The notes below the pieces were generated by a model. It was not told where the DNA came from and did not search any database. It saw only the letters and a list, made by a program, of their open reading frames with translations. From Ustulina deusta (Eukaryota > Ascomycota > Sordariomycetes > Xylariales > Xylariaceae): a stretch of DNA of 64,000 nt. The DNA lies in contig JAJNNX010000032.1 of the NCBI GenBank assembly GCA_023159155.1, positions 62,001 through 126,000 on the forward strand. The letters run 5' to 3'. Shown here one piece after another: positions 9,262-20,684 of this stretch. Both the position numbers and the translations under genes were made by a program. Positions within the stretch are counted from its first letter, which is position 1. The number at the start of each line of letters is the position of its first letter.

Positions 9262-11493
9262 ATGGATGACAATATCGCGGCTCTCGACGGGGCGTTATCA
9301 TTGTCTCACAAGTCATCAACATCAGATCAACTCTGCTCGATTTGCCGTGAATTCAATTTCCAACTATTGTTGGGAAATAGATGCAAACACTTTGTCCCGG
9401 GTATCTTCGCTATTGAACTAGGGTCCCTTCAGCGCATTTCGAGCACCACTTCTTGCGCGGTTTGCCGGTTAGTGTCTAGTTGTATCTCACACTCCCGTGA
9501 CGATGTGTCGCTAGACGCAGTGATCCAACTATGCACAAAATTGGTTGTGAAGCGTTCCGTAGATCAGACTACAGGACAAACAAACAACGCAAAAGGGAGC
9601 ATCTACTGTATCGCCATTCAAACCTGCAGGCATTTGATTACATCAAGGGCTGGACAGCAACTACGCGACGACCCGTGTCGTTGGACTGAGATTGGTACTA
9701 TCCTCCCTGCGAGACCGTACTATAATCGGGAAGACGTCGGCTCTGAAACGGACTACAGCGGCGCGGCATCTGAAGAGGCCTTCAAAACACCCTTACCCAT
9801 TTATGCTTATGCGCGGCACGTTGCGCCCCAGATCAATACCAGACTTGTCCGAGAATGGATAGCTTGTTGCACAGCAGAGCATCACGAATGCCGTGAAACT
9901 AGCTTTTCAACTCCAGTAACATTGGCAAACATCCGCCTTGTCGATGTGCAGAAGAAACAGGTGGTTCTGCGCAATACAGATTGCAAGTACCTCGCGCTGT
10001 CTTACGTTTGGGGATCCGGCACCAAGGGATTGCTGACACAGTCGACACTGGAAAAATATACTCGTGAAGGACATCTCGCGCAAGAGAATGTGCCTCGCAC
10101 AATCTATGATGCCATGTGTCTAGTTGCAGACCTGGGCGAGCGCTATCTTTGGGTTGATTCCCTCTGTATTATTCAAGACGATATTTCGGATAAAAGGCAA
10201 TACCTTCCTATGATGGGTGATATTTTCAATTCTGCGATGGTGGTAGTTGTGGCAGCCGTTGAAAACGCAGGAAGTGGATTACCAGGGCTAAGAGACCACG
10301 AAAGACGACAGTCCAGATTCACAGAAACAATCCAAGGCATTGATTTCACCTTCGGCCAACCACAGCTCCAGGACTATCTTTCAACAACTATTTGGAACAC
10401 CCGTGGATGGACGTACCAAGAGGCGCAGCTAGCAAGGCGGGCACTTGTTATTACGGATGCCCAAGCTTTTTGGAGTTGCCGCGAAAGGTCTTGGTGTGAA
10501 GACCGATTTACTGAGTTTCCAATCCATCCCCGGGTTCCGCTTGGTTATAACTCCCTTTTCACACAGTCTCTTCAGGAAGGGAGCCGGTCTATTTTCTTGT
10601 GCTATATGGGCGAATACTGTCAGAAGGTGAAAGAGTTCTCCTCGAGATCTTTCTCCGATGAAAAAGACCAACTTTGGGCCTTCTTCGGAATTCTTAAGAG
10701 CCTACTATCCAGATTTCCGCAGGGATACATCTGGGGCATGCCAAAGGCTAAGCTTGATTCCGCGCTTCTATGGCAGGCCGATAATGCGCAGAACCCATCT
10801 GAACCGTTGATTATTCCTGCCGAGAAAGGAGGATGGCAGAATCTAATGATCCCTTCTTGGTGCTGGATTTCGAAGGGTACGGAAGTTTGGTACGACAACT
10901 GCTACGAGTCAGTTGAGTCGATGGTAGATTGGCACGAACCAGTACATCTAGAGGAATCCAGGCCCCAGAATGGTAGCCAAGAGGAAGAGGTAGAAGAGGA
11001 GAGGGCAAGAAATTTGCAATCCGTAATTTTCCCAGCCGACCAGATCTCCCGAGAGAGCAAGGTATTCGATTTTGCGCTCCTGCACTTTACCACCGAATCA
11101 GCGATTTTGAGGATACACACTCTTCTGCCCAACACATCTAAGATATGCCCATCCTGTTCCATGGGATCTGCCACGCTCAGCCTATTATCCGGCAGGGACA
11201 TCGGATCCATCAGGCTCCCGCTCGCGACCTTCTCTGGTAAGGACGAGATTCAGGAAGAGTTCATCCTGCTGTCCTCTACACCCATCAGTGATGATGGCGA
11301 TGATGATGGCGATGATGATGATGGTGATGATGATGATGTGCAAAAGGCCGAGGAAGTGAAGTATTATAATATTATGCTTGTGAGATGGAGTGATGACAAT
11401 AAGTTTGCTTCCCGAATTGCATGGACCGAGGTCGCGAAATCCGCTTGGGAAGAATGTGAGAAGCAAAGGAAAACAATATTAATCCTTGGATAA
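9262..11493 (+). CDS. HET-domain (heterokaryon incompatibility) protein
   Basis: 743 residues from the ATG at 9262, which sits in a good context (CACAATGG). The frame is open upstream to a GTG at 9160 but without an ATG. Near the N-terminus are two CxxC pairs (LCSICREF and CAVCRL) typical of HET proteins. The HET domain spans about residues 240-390: YLALSYVWG, VPRTIYDAM, RYLWVDSLCIIQDD and NTRGWTYQEAQLA. HET proteins are death-inducing or signalling modules of fungal non-self recognition; many copies occur per genome and most have no known partner. A run of Asp/Gly from a GATGATGGC-type repeat lies at about residues 676-693, followed by a conserved-looking tail. The frame is intact, so this looks like a functional, not relic, copy. 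No NLR or HeLo domain is attached. Confidence 0.9.
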   Translation: MDDNIAALDGALSLSHKSSTSDQLCSICREFNFQLLLGNRCKHFVPGIFAIELGSLQRISSTTSCAVCRLVSSCISHSRDDVSLDAVIQLCTKLVVKRSVDQTTGQTNNAKGSIYCIAIQTCRHLITSRAGQQLRDDPCRWTEIGTILPARPYYNREDVGSETDYSGAASEEAFKTPLPIYAYARHVAPQINTRLVREWIACCTAEHHECRETSFSTPVTLANIRLVDVQKKQVVLRNTDCKYLALSYVWGSGTKGLLTQSTLEKYTREGHLAQENVPRTIYDAMCLVADLGERYLWVDSLCIIQDDISDKRQYLPMMGDIFNSAMVVVVAAVENAGSGLPGLRDHERRQSRFTETIQGIDFTFGQPQLQDYLSTTIWNTRGWTYQEAQLARRALVITDAQAFWSCRERSWCEDRFTEFPIHPRVPLGYNSLFTQSLQEGSRSIFLCYMGEYCQKVKEFSSRSFSDEKDQLWAFFGILKSLLSRFPQGYIWGMPKAKLDSALLWQADNAQNPSEPLIIPAEKGGWQNLMIPSWCWISKGTEVWYDNCYESVESMVDWHEPVHLEESRPQNGSQEEEVEEERARNLQSVIFPADQISRESKVFDFALLHFTTESAILRIHTLLPNTSKICPSCSMGSATLSLLSGRDIGSIRLPLATFSGKDEIQEEFILLSSTPISDDGDDDGDDDDGDDDDVQKAEEVKYYNIMLVRWSDDNKFASRIAWTEVAKSAWEECEKQRKTILILG
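11289..11338 (+). repeat. GAT/GGC microsatellite in HET gene
   Basis: Tandem GATGATGGCGATGATGAT-type units encode a DDGDDDGDDDDGDDDD-like acidic run near the C-terminus of the HET protein. Triplet-based, so length change keeps the frame. Confidence 0.85.
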
Positions 11494-12945
11494 GTTGTAA
11501 ACACCACGCTTATATGCGTCGGCCATCTACCTAGCATTTAATCGAAGTACCTTGTTTTACCACGATCCATTCCCAAACATGATGCTATAGGCCTGAGCTG
11601 GCCCCGCTTTCGCACAAACCAGTGTGCATAACTGTAAACCGTAAGAACTTGAAACGAATCCATTGGCTGCTATTTTGTCCATGAAACAGTTTTGGCCCTG
11701 GCGTTTAGCCGACTTCCTAGGAAGTTGGTCATGACTACCAGCTACGGTAAGTAAATGAAGTCAGCCAATTAGGTAATGTTTTGTTAATCTGCTTTGTTTA
11801 TACTGTAATACGTACCGCATTCTGTTATCCGGCACTCTATTCAATGACGTCATACTTACAATAATAAAGATTATCTACCTACTGACAAAATTTCTGAACG
11901 TCACATGCCGAGTGAGCAACACCGACACAAGGAAGCCAAAGGACTCGCTGAAGAAGCCTAAGTACAAGTGATACAACGGTATCTCCCGGTATACTACCCA
12001 TTCGGCCTTTCTATCCGGGCGGTGATCAACCCCTTATCAACGGCATCAGGCGAGCTGATTGATCTAACTGGTCGAATATTTCCTCGACGAATCGTTCAAT
12101 AGCATACTGCCACGGCGCCAAGCTGTACAGGTTACCTAAGTTGTCACCGTAGGTATTCATCTCCGTGCATATTAAGCGCAACACAATAACTTCTATTGAA
12201 GTTCCTTCTGTACTGCACGACATCAATATATATCTACATCCTGTTGTAGGGCTTGAACTGTGATAATAAATTTATAACTAAGCAGAAAGCTATCTGGAAC
12301 CGACTCAACTGGGCATTATTTTTTATCGCAACTGAACTTTCTGTCTCTTAAGTAGCTAGAGTACGCCTCCCTATTAATAGCCTAAGACAGAAAAAGGCAA
12401 CTAGGTATAAAAGAAACAAGCGGCCCGACTACTCAAGAGGCAATGCCTTTTTTTTCTTTTTTTTCTTTGGCTCGAGGAGTAATGGACATGCGGACAGTCG
12501 TAGCTGAAAGAGAGTCGGCTAGGAGCAAAAAGTAATTATCTTAAGTTTAGCATTCTTTAGGTTAAGTTAAATACGGTTACTTTAGATGTTCTGCCCAAAT
12601 CACCTGCAGTTAATCAGTACCTAGGTAGGTACTCGTAGTCTAAACTGGTTACTAAAACATCGCCGTTTCTATCTCCATAACTTTTACATAAATGTAATTC
12701 TTCAGTCTTGTCGCATGGAAAGCACTGGCAGAAAGTACGCTAAGCCCAATTTGTCGTGGCTCACAAAAATGGGAACCCCCACCGAGAGCCGCGCCGCCAC
12801 CAGCCACACGCGACCATGAAGCTGTGAACGCGATTGAAGCTTTGCGACACCCCACCATCTGCCCCAGCTCTGTAGTCTCTCGCCCTTCACCGCCTGTCGC
12901 GTCCCATTTCCCAATTCCCTTCCTGCGTCATCGCCTCCTCTTAAT
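11494..12945. other. Intergenic, HET gene to ARP4
   Basis: 1.45 kb, AT-rich in its first kilobase. It has a palindromic GTACCTAGGTAGGTAC at 12618-12633 and a T-rich stretch with two CTTTTTTTT-like runs near 12447-12470. A 66-codon minus-strand ORF at 12026-12226 has no recognisable family. The last 250 bases form the ARP4 promoter and leader. Confidence 0.5.
12618..12633. repeat. TAGGTA-family palindrome
   Basis: GTACCTAGGTAGGTAC, imperfectly palindromic. One example of an interspersed motif seen in most intergenic gaps of the window (see findings). Confidence 0.8.
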
Positions 12946-14438
12946 ATGGCGGCTCAACAACCCCTTCCGAACGCACAGGTCCCATTAGATGTCTACGGTG
13001 GCGGTAAGTGCGGCACGACGGCCTCGTGGTGTTGGGAATGCCAAATGCATCGCTCAGGAGCTAACCTGCTGTATCAGACGAGGTCGCGGCACTCGTTCTC
13101 GATGCCGGTTATTGCCACACCCGCGCTGGTTTCGCCGGCGAAGATGTCCCCAAATCTGTCCTTCCCTCCTTCTACGGCAGTCTGAAGACCAGCAACCCAG
13201 ACGCCACCACGACGACGTACCGAGACATCTTCGGCGACGAATGTCTATACCCGCGCGGCGACTTTGAAGTGAAGAATTACATGTCGCGCAGCGAGAGCGT
13301 CGTTGAGGATTGGGATGCCGCCACCAAGATATGGGAACACATGCTGATTAAGCGTCTGCAACCCGATCGCGAGATGCCCCCCGTGAAGAGCGCCGCGAAT
13401 GACGGCCCAGCAGACGGCGAGGGCGACGTCGCCATGGAAGACGTCGAGCATCAGGAGAAACCGCTGGCCGAAAACCCCCTTCTCATGACCGAGGCCCCTT
13501 GGAACTCGGGAAAGGCCCGTGAGAAGGCCATCGAGATCGCCATGGAGAGCTGGGGCTGTCCCGCCTTCTGGATGTCGAGAACACCGGTGTGCGCCGCCTT
13601 CGCTGCAGGCAAGGCCTCGGCGCTGGTCATCGACGTCGGTGGTGCCAACACGAGCGTCACGGCCATACACGACGGCATGATCCTCAAGCGATCGATCCAG
13701 AAGTCCCCAGTCGGCGGTCTGTGGCTGTCACAACAAATCCGGACCATGTGGGAGAGCAACGAGCCCAAGGTCAACGTAGTGCCCTATTTCATGATCGAAA
13801 ATAAGACTCCCGTTGATGCCGGCGCCCCGGCGCAGGCCAAGCTGCGGAAATTCCCATTCGACGTCACCCCCTCGTACCGCGCCTACGAAGAGGAACGCCT
13901 GTTGACCGAGTTCAAGGAGTCCGTCGTCGAAGTGTGGAGGGGTCCGGGTAGATATCTAAACCCTGGGAATGAAGAGCTCGTCAAGACGCAAGCAGGCCGG
14001 GTCTTCGAGATGCCGGACGGCGCGAACCAGATGTGGCGGGAACAGCGTTATCGCGTTTCGGAGGGCATGTGGGACGAGAACGCCGCTCTCCCGAACCCCG
14101 ACGGCAGTGGCAAGGCGCAGACGATCCCCGAGATGATCAAGGCCTGCTTGAATTCCGTAGATGTCGACCTCCGACCTCACCTACTAGGCAACGTCGTCGT
14201 CACCGGCGGTACTAGCCTGCTGAACGGCTTTAACGACCGCCTAAACAACGAGCTCATGGCCATGCACCCAGGCATGAAGATCAAGCTGCACGCCGCCGGT
14301 CTCACGACGGAACGCCGCTTCGGCGCCTGGATAGGCGGCAGTATCTTGGCTAGTCTCGGGACCTTCCATCAAATGTGGATCTCGCGAAAGGAGTACGAGG
14401 AGAACGGCGTCGGGATCGTCGAGAAGCGCTGCAAGTAG
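12946..14438 (+). CDS. ARP4: Actin-related protein 4 (Arp4), two exons
   Basis: Exons 12946-13003 and 13078-14438, joined in phase to 472 residues. The N-terminus reads across the junction as VYGG|DEVAALVLDAGYCHTR and GFAGEDVPKSVLPSFYG, the usual Arp4 start. Actin-fold landmarks follow: TEAPWNS, AFAAGKASALVIDVGG (phosphate-binding region), NVVVTGGTSLLNGF, and the end GGSILASLGTFHQMWISRKEYEE. Arp4 is a nuclear actin-related protein shared by NuA4 histone acetyltransferase and the INO80 and SWR1 remodelers, where it pairs with actin on the HSA helix. The length (yeast 489) fits. An acidic insertion after residue about 110 (GEGDVAMEDVEH) sits where Arp4 orthologues vary. The gene is tail-to-tail with DSD1, 592 bp apart. 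Confidence 0.95.
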
Positions 14439-15030
14439 GCTGTCTGTGCCTCTCTCCCTCTCTCCTCCTTTTGCCCTCTATATGTCTACATCGTCTCGAG
14501 GTAATATTACAACTGCGGTTCAGGAATCACGGTATATCAAAGCATGCAGTATCCCGCCTGCTTTTCTCAGGGGTTTCGGCGTATCGGAGTTGTCTGTGGA
14601 AAATGTAGAATGTCTCTGGTGAGACTACTAACTTGAGCTCCTGCGTTCAGAAGATATGAAAAGGGGAGGGCTAGAAATAGGATCCCAAGCTTGTAAAACC
14701 TATAGATGAGATCGTCGCCTTGTCTCTCAGCATTTGGAGAAAAAAAAATTGATGATATTACAACCATGGGCGGCCTTCTACGGACCGTCGAAGTGGGCGG
14801 ACTTGTTTTGTTAGTTCATTGCGATCAGTAATTGCTAATGTGTAATGTGTCTTGGATTAGAACGATGCCTGTAATCTTGACTATGATACTACGCTGACTA
14901 TGCAAGTCTAACGATGCTGTGAGACGCCTACTTCCGCCCCCTTTCATATATCTTAGCTCCCTGCCTCGCTTGCAGAATCTAGAGCTCCTCTAGCTAGCAG
15001 TGCAACGGAAAAAGACATCGACAGGTCGCA
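14439..15030. other. Intergenic between convergent ARP4 and DSD1
   Basis: 592 bases with the two 3' flanks. A CT-rich stretch (CCTCTCTCCCTCTCTCC) follows the ARP4 stop at once; an A8 run is at about 14741. Nothing else seen. Confidence 0.55.
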
Positions 15031-16650
15031 TCACCATCCATTCCACCGCGGCCAGACATCGACGATCTCGTCCTCGCGCCCCCGATTGCGCGAGTCGACG
15101 ACGAGATACCACGGGTATGCGGCGCCGGTGATACACGAGTGGTTGGGCCAGATGCGCACGCGCTGACCAACGGCAAGCGGGGTCTCCTTGTCGTTATCAT
15201 GGCCCCCAGCCCCATCCCCATCCCCAGCGCCCCGCCACCCCAACACCCCGTGCTCCTGGCTGATGCGCGCCACCTGCCAGCCGCCATGGACGGCGGGGAA
15301 GCCGGGGCCGGGCACGACGTTAGACACGCCCGCCCACGGCATGACGATGCCCCAGCCGCTGTAATGCGCCCCCTTCACGGCCCCCATGTCGTCGCACGGC
15401 TCCCGGCCCAGCGCGAGACTGCCCGCGTTCACCATCGCCTCGGCCGTGCCGTTGGCCCCGCGCCCGGCGTACACGGAGGACACCTCGGCGAGCACCGTGA
15501 CGGCCACCGCTGACGCGTTCAGATACCGCGCGTCGCACGAATGCGCCGCCAGCTGCTGCACGTCGAGCGTCGGGTACACGCCGGCGTGGATCTCGAGGGT
15601 GAGCCCGTCGCCGCGCATGCGCGCCATCAGGTCCTTGATCTGCCCCGTCGCGGCGGCGGCGGCGGCTGCGCCCTTGGTTTCCCCGTCCTCTGCGCTGAAG
15701 TCCGGATGATGCAGCGTCGTGACGGTGGGCGTCGCGCCGACCGAGAGCACGAGGGGGTGGTCGGGGCGGTCCTTCTGCACGGCGCGCGCGACGTCGTGGA
15801 GGGCAGCGAACTCGGCGCCGAGGATGCCCATGGCCGCCCAGTCCTCGCGCGACGCGTACGAGTGGCCCGCGTGGCTGTACAGGCCCCAGAAAATGGAGGA
15901 CCCGACGGTTTCCGACAGCAGGAGCTCCCTGACCAGGGCCAGGCAGGCGGGCGAGTTCGGCGCCACCCCGGCGCGGTTGCTGCCCATGTTGATCTTGAGG
16001 AAGACGAGGGGACAGTTGCCGGACTTGGAGGCGAGCAGGGTCAGGAGCTTGATCTGGTCCGCGTGGTCGACCATGACGGTCAGCGAGCGGGGGCCCAGCT
16101 GCGAGGAGATGGCGGCGAGTCGGTCTACGCTCGATGGGTAGATGGGGAAGGAATAGAGCATCTTTCGACCTTGTTAGTGAGGGGTTCGCGACGAGAGAAA
16201 AAGAGAAAGGAAAAAGAAGGAAGGCAAGTGATGGTGCGAAAGGACGTACATTGACTTGTCGCCCTTTCAACTTATACTCCTTGAGCAGCGGTAATACGTT
16301 CTCGGCCTCTGCGAGAGTCGACACGACGATGTTCACTGGTGTAGAGTCATCGTCGCCCACTTGCAGCCGCGTGAGTTCGGCGGTCTGGTTTTCGGCCATG
16401 CCATGTCAGCCTGGGTTGTGTGAATCAAACCATCTATCTATCTGGCCGGGCTGGCGGGCTAGCTGACCTTGTGAGTCTTGATGTGCGCTCGCCAGTTGAG
16501 ATGCAGTCTCCGAGCCGTCTCTAGCATCAGGTTACAGTTCGCCTCCACTTTCGCTAGATCTAACACTACGGCGGGGGTCGGGACATGGTGCAAGGTTTTG
16601 CCCACGAACCGCGCCCGTAAAAGGTCCTTTGATAACTGCGTCGTCGCCAT
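15031..16650 (-). CDS. DSD1: D-serine dehydratase-like, PLP- and Zn-dependent, three exons
   Basis: Minus-strand exons 16650-16468, 16384-16250 and 16161-15031, giving 482 residues. The N-terminal alanine-racemase-like barrel includes VPTPAVVLDLAKVEANC and the PLP-lysine motif HIKTHK (residues 56-61) that spans the first splice junction into TAELTRLQ. Later motifs are NIVVSTLAEAENV, VMVDHADQI, KINMGSNRAG, HAGVYPTLD. The C-terminal domain ends with PNHSCITGA, whose His and Cys are the zinc ligands of yeast Dsd1. The family dehydrates D-serine to pyruvate and ammonia; close relatives act on D-threonine, so substrate is inferred. An Ala-rich insertion (about residues 275-285) is a simple GCC repeat. 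The intron-1 donor is GTCAGC, weaker than the usual GTRAGT; the other junctions are ordinary. Confidence 0.9.
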
Positions 16651-19600
16651 TATTGCGATCTAGTTCGGGGTCGGGTGGGAACAAGAGAGGGCGGGCTTTA
16701 AGTGCGGGCCTTGCTTGCACTAGGGTATAAATCAACGCCTTCGGCCTCATCGGGAAGTAGGGCTCGTCGTCGGGCCAAGCTAGAGACGCGAAGAGTCTCG
16801 TTAGGCGGCGATCGTCCCAGTAGGTAAACCTATAATCCTAGGTGGCATGACCTTCTACCAAGCATACCTACCTATGCTAGGCAGGCACAGAAAACTGTAC
16901 ATCGCATAGATCCATACTGCAATGTGTCTATGCAGGTAGGTAGCAACCTATGAATTCATTCTTCGGTAATCGGGGTCAAGTGGGCATTGAGGGTCGCACC
17001 CCCACCAGAGTGTCCAACACGACTCGAATAAATAGCGACCGAGGAACGAAGGCTCCCTATGCTATGATAGGTTAGATCGCAAGAGCACGAAAAAGAAAAC
17101 AGGGTACGGCCGGGCGTACGACGTCAATCGTGGTAAAGGAGACATCGTCCCGAGATGGCGCGACCCACCTTTTGCTGCTGCTGCTCGTCTCGACGCTTGG
17201 TCGACCGAGCACGGCGGAGACAGAACTTGTCTGTCTCACGTAACAGTCCGGACGTATGCGGCAACCCGCACTGCAACATCCTGTAGGATACATGTAGATG
17301 TGTCTCATGATGATGTTGGCCTGTCCTGTTGTGCAAGCGTTGCCCGCTCATGGTAGCGTAGGAAATCAACAGACACGTCGTGTGTTTGGGTCGGCACTCC
17401 CATCACAGCAGCAGTCACAATTGGGCCAGAGCAGAATTGGCTGTCGTCTCGATAGAGGGCATGAGGTCAGGTGGGAAAGAGGGGAAATGAATGGGGATGG
17501 GGAAGATATTACCTAACCTCTGGTATCTTCTGTATCGTTTTAATGGGTATTTATCATAAATTTCTTGTGACTGTAGGTATTGATCAACAGTTTACTAGAT
17601 AAACCTAGCGTGTTTTAGTACGGTAGTTAGCTGGATATTCATTATGCAATCAACCTCCTCGGTTGCTCGTATTCATAAAGGCAACAGAAAAGGCAATGTT
17701 GGAAATGGGTAGACAGATGCCAACGTATCATTGGTGACTGGCTGGTGGTCACGAAGGAACTACGTTCACACGAAGGAAATATCGAATCTAGTCTCACGTG
17801 GAACCGCCGTACTCGAAGTTCTGACATGAGATGAGGTGTCGTTGGCTTACATGTTGTATGAGCCGCGTGGTTGCACTACATATTCTTTTATTCGGTGGTC
17901 AATCGGCAGACCAGCAGGATGACAGACCCCCCAGTCGAAAACATTCAGCTGTCGAACCGCAGCGAGGCCACATCCGAAAATCACATAAAGCCGCCGACCT
18001 AGTATAAAGGGGCCATAGCAGCCTCAGTAGGTACCTATATCGCAGTCCTGTGTGTTACTACCATCAGGTCTCTCATGATTTGCTAGCAGCACCCATACAC
18101 AGCTGGCCCTTTTATCCTTTGGGTTTAGACCCAATGTTCAGGCTTCTGCTCAGGATCTCTGTACCTAGACTAGATAGGCACTAGTAATACTGTGATGTGC
18201 CTGACATGCCATCTGTGGACAGGAGACGAAACGTCATTGGGACTGTAAGTAAGCAGCAGGCTTCAGTCCTGAATTGCCCAATAAGTCAACCTTGCTATAT
18301 GGTACAAAATGCCATGTTGTGTCTTAAGTAGACACATTGTGCTCAATATCTATCTCCCTAGTATCTCCTTCGCATCTAGGCACGCATCCAAGCACCTCTT
18401 AATTTTGGCTTTGCTACGGGGTCTAAGAAACCTCGACACTTCTAGTAGCAGTGAGCAAGTTCATCTTATACCAAAGTGAGACGGGACGGCTAGGCTTGTG
18501 GAAACCGATAGTGAAATCTATGAACTAAGCGCAATCTCAATATACCAGTATTAATTCCTACTTATGTAGGTACATTTGCTAGGTCTCATGATTTCTCAAT
18601 AGGTAACCTTGCTAGGTATCTCCCTACAGGTACCTAGTTGGTACTGGGTGATAACATCGGTTAGAGGGGTATGAGGGGTCAGAGTGGGGCATTGCCTGCT
18701 TTAAGAGCCCAGCGTGTAACACCATGAGTATTAACGGTAAGATATATACTATGGTCTGTCACATTGGACCATTTCTTTAAAATGTATAACAAGTGATACT
18801 ATGTATATTGTGGTGTTTATATTAACTCTCAATAGATTTGTCGATTTTTTTATAGTTGGGAAAGAAGTAAACTGCACAGTTGTGAAGGGTTCTAACAAAG
18901 GAAAAATCAACCAAAACAGGAAGGGCCCATTATTACTACAAATAGAAATTTGCTAATGCTGTGCGACCATCTTGCACAGCTGGTGGGTTAGAAGTGAACT
19001 TAAGTTGGTTCCAAGAGCCCGTCCTGGTCGGAAGCCCAGAAGGTCAGCTGGGGGTTCTGCAGCTCAAGAATCCCAAGAAACCAAAGTTCCTTAGTAGTAG
19101 CAAGTAAACAAGCTTCTCGCTCGGTCCAAGGTTGTAGTAATGGTGTAGCTTAGACAAACCAAATGTCCAGTCCATGCCTGAACAAAGACTCCTCGAGTGG
19201 TCTGGTGAAGAGATTGTCACCAATTACACCCTAAAAACTACTTCATCAAAAGTGAGAAGCAGGAATCACAACAGCGGTTATAAGAATAGAAAACTAAGTG
19301 ATAACCACTTATAAATGCGATTAAATATTAAAATTTCAATAATAACAAGAAAGAAAGAAAAAAAAGCTTTAAGCTCTGCAATATTTATCAGGGGGCAACT
19401 TAAAACAAACTGTGAACATATAATAGGTACCTAATTGATACATACCAGATATCCAATCATACTCTCTCCATTCCGCGGAAAGCTGCAACCAGGCGCCTAG
19501 TGTCTCTCTTCTATACCTTACTAAGCTACCCCATACCCTTACCACCAAAAACTTTCCCTTGCTAATAAAATAATAGCGTCTCTCGTAGATAGTATTCAAG

Positions 19601-20684
19601 CGGAGGCTCTGTGGAGCTATATAATATCTACTGTAGACAAGAAGTGCTTCCGAGCTTCGCCCTCCCTGATAAACATGTAGCCGATCGTTATGCTGTGTGG
19701 CAGGGTTACTAGAAATAGGTAACTGGGTTAAGTGATAATCTTGGTTGCCCATCCTTGTAAGAAATCAGGTTCTGCTGGCAAACATTCACATCCCTATGAT
19801 AAAATGATATAGCGCAGTTAGATAGGCTGGCGGCCGCTGGATTCTACGCTCGGCTGCCTAATTCGCGACATGCTATTTATACTAGCCAACCGCGCCAGAT
19901 TCCGCGTTTCTCAATTAAGTGTTCGATGAGCCACCATGATAACGTCACCATTAACCCAATCTAGGTAGGTATTAACCTATACATAGTGCTAACAGTTGTT
20001 ATACCGCCAATAAACTGCACAACGCATCCATATTGTACATACTGTACTGTATCTAATATTCTAAAAGCACAAATTTCTCGTCGAGTTGTAGAACCCACAG
20101 TTTTTCACTCAGGGCCGATTTTCGCAAGTCAGTCCGAAATTGAGAATACGTGACAAGGTAGATTGACCCCTCATCAATCGGTTATGTAACCCCCCACGTC
20201 ATTGAAATCGCATCAGACTACCTAGTAGCTCGGATAGTGGGAGGTAGCTAACCACAGTGTAATCAAGGTGGCTAGCATGAACCATCACTTACCGCAGTCT
20301 TCACACAACACAGTCCATCTTAATTCTCATGCAGGTCCATGCCAGGCAGCAATATTGGAGCATGTCGTATCTCTCTCTCTCTCCATCTCTTTAAGAAGCA
20401 ACTGAGATTCCGGATACTTCTGAATTTGTCCCCATTCCTTTCCATCTCCATGGATATCGTGATACCACTCCATTCTGTACATCCTGTATACCTCTCATCC
20501 ACGTCATCAGTGTGACTGCGTGACGACGCTCTATCTCCATCTCCACCACCATATCCAGGTGTGATGCGTTGAAGAAAGTCGACCGGATTTCTTCCTTTCC
20601 CCTCGCCCTCGCCCAACGCTACCCTTGCGCCACCGCAGATGCTCTTTGGCCCCCTACCTGGCTGAAGAAATCGGTCATCCGGCC
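16651..20684. other. Long gene-poor stretch, DSD1 to glycosyltransferase
   Basis: About 4 kb without a gene I can support. It is rich in TAGGTA/TACCTA motifs (16861-16884, 16933, 18028, 18568-18640, 19961). On the minus strand at about 19000-19231 two short peptides resemble the end of a copia-type polyprotein (see findings). A 127-codon minus-strand ORF at 19369-19752 matches nothing I know. 18700-18860 is AT-rich. The last 200 bases are the promoter and leader of the next gene. Confidence 0.5.

Noticed and set aside
12026..12226. 66-codon minus-strand ORF (LYSLAPWQYAIERFVEEIFD)
   Set aside because: Looks protein-like but is short, isolated, and matches no family I know; kept only as a note.
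15320..16399. 359-codon minus-strand ORF across DSD1
   Set aside because: Its first 50 codons are the true exon 2, the remainder reads through an intron into a GC-rich shadow frame.
19369..19752. 127-codon minus-strand ORF
   Set aside because: No recognisable domain or homologue, in gene-poor DNA; could be chance or a relic.
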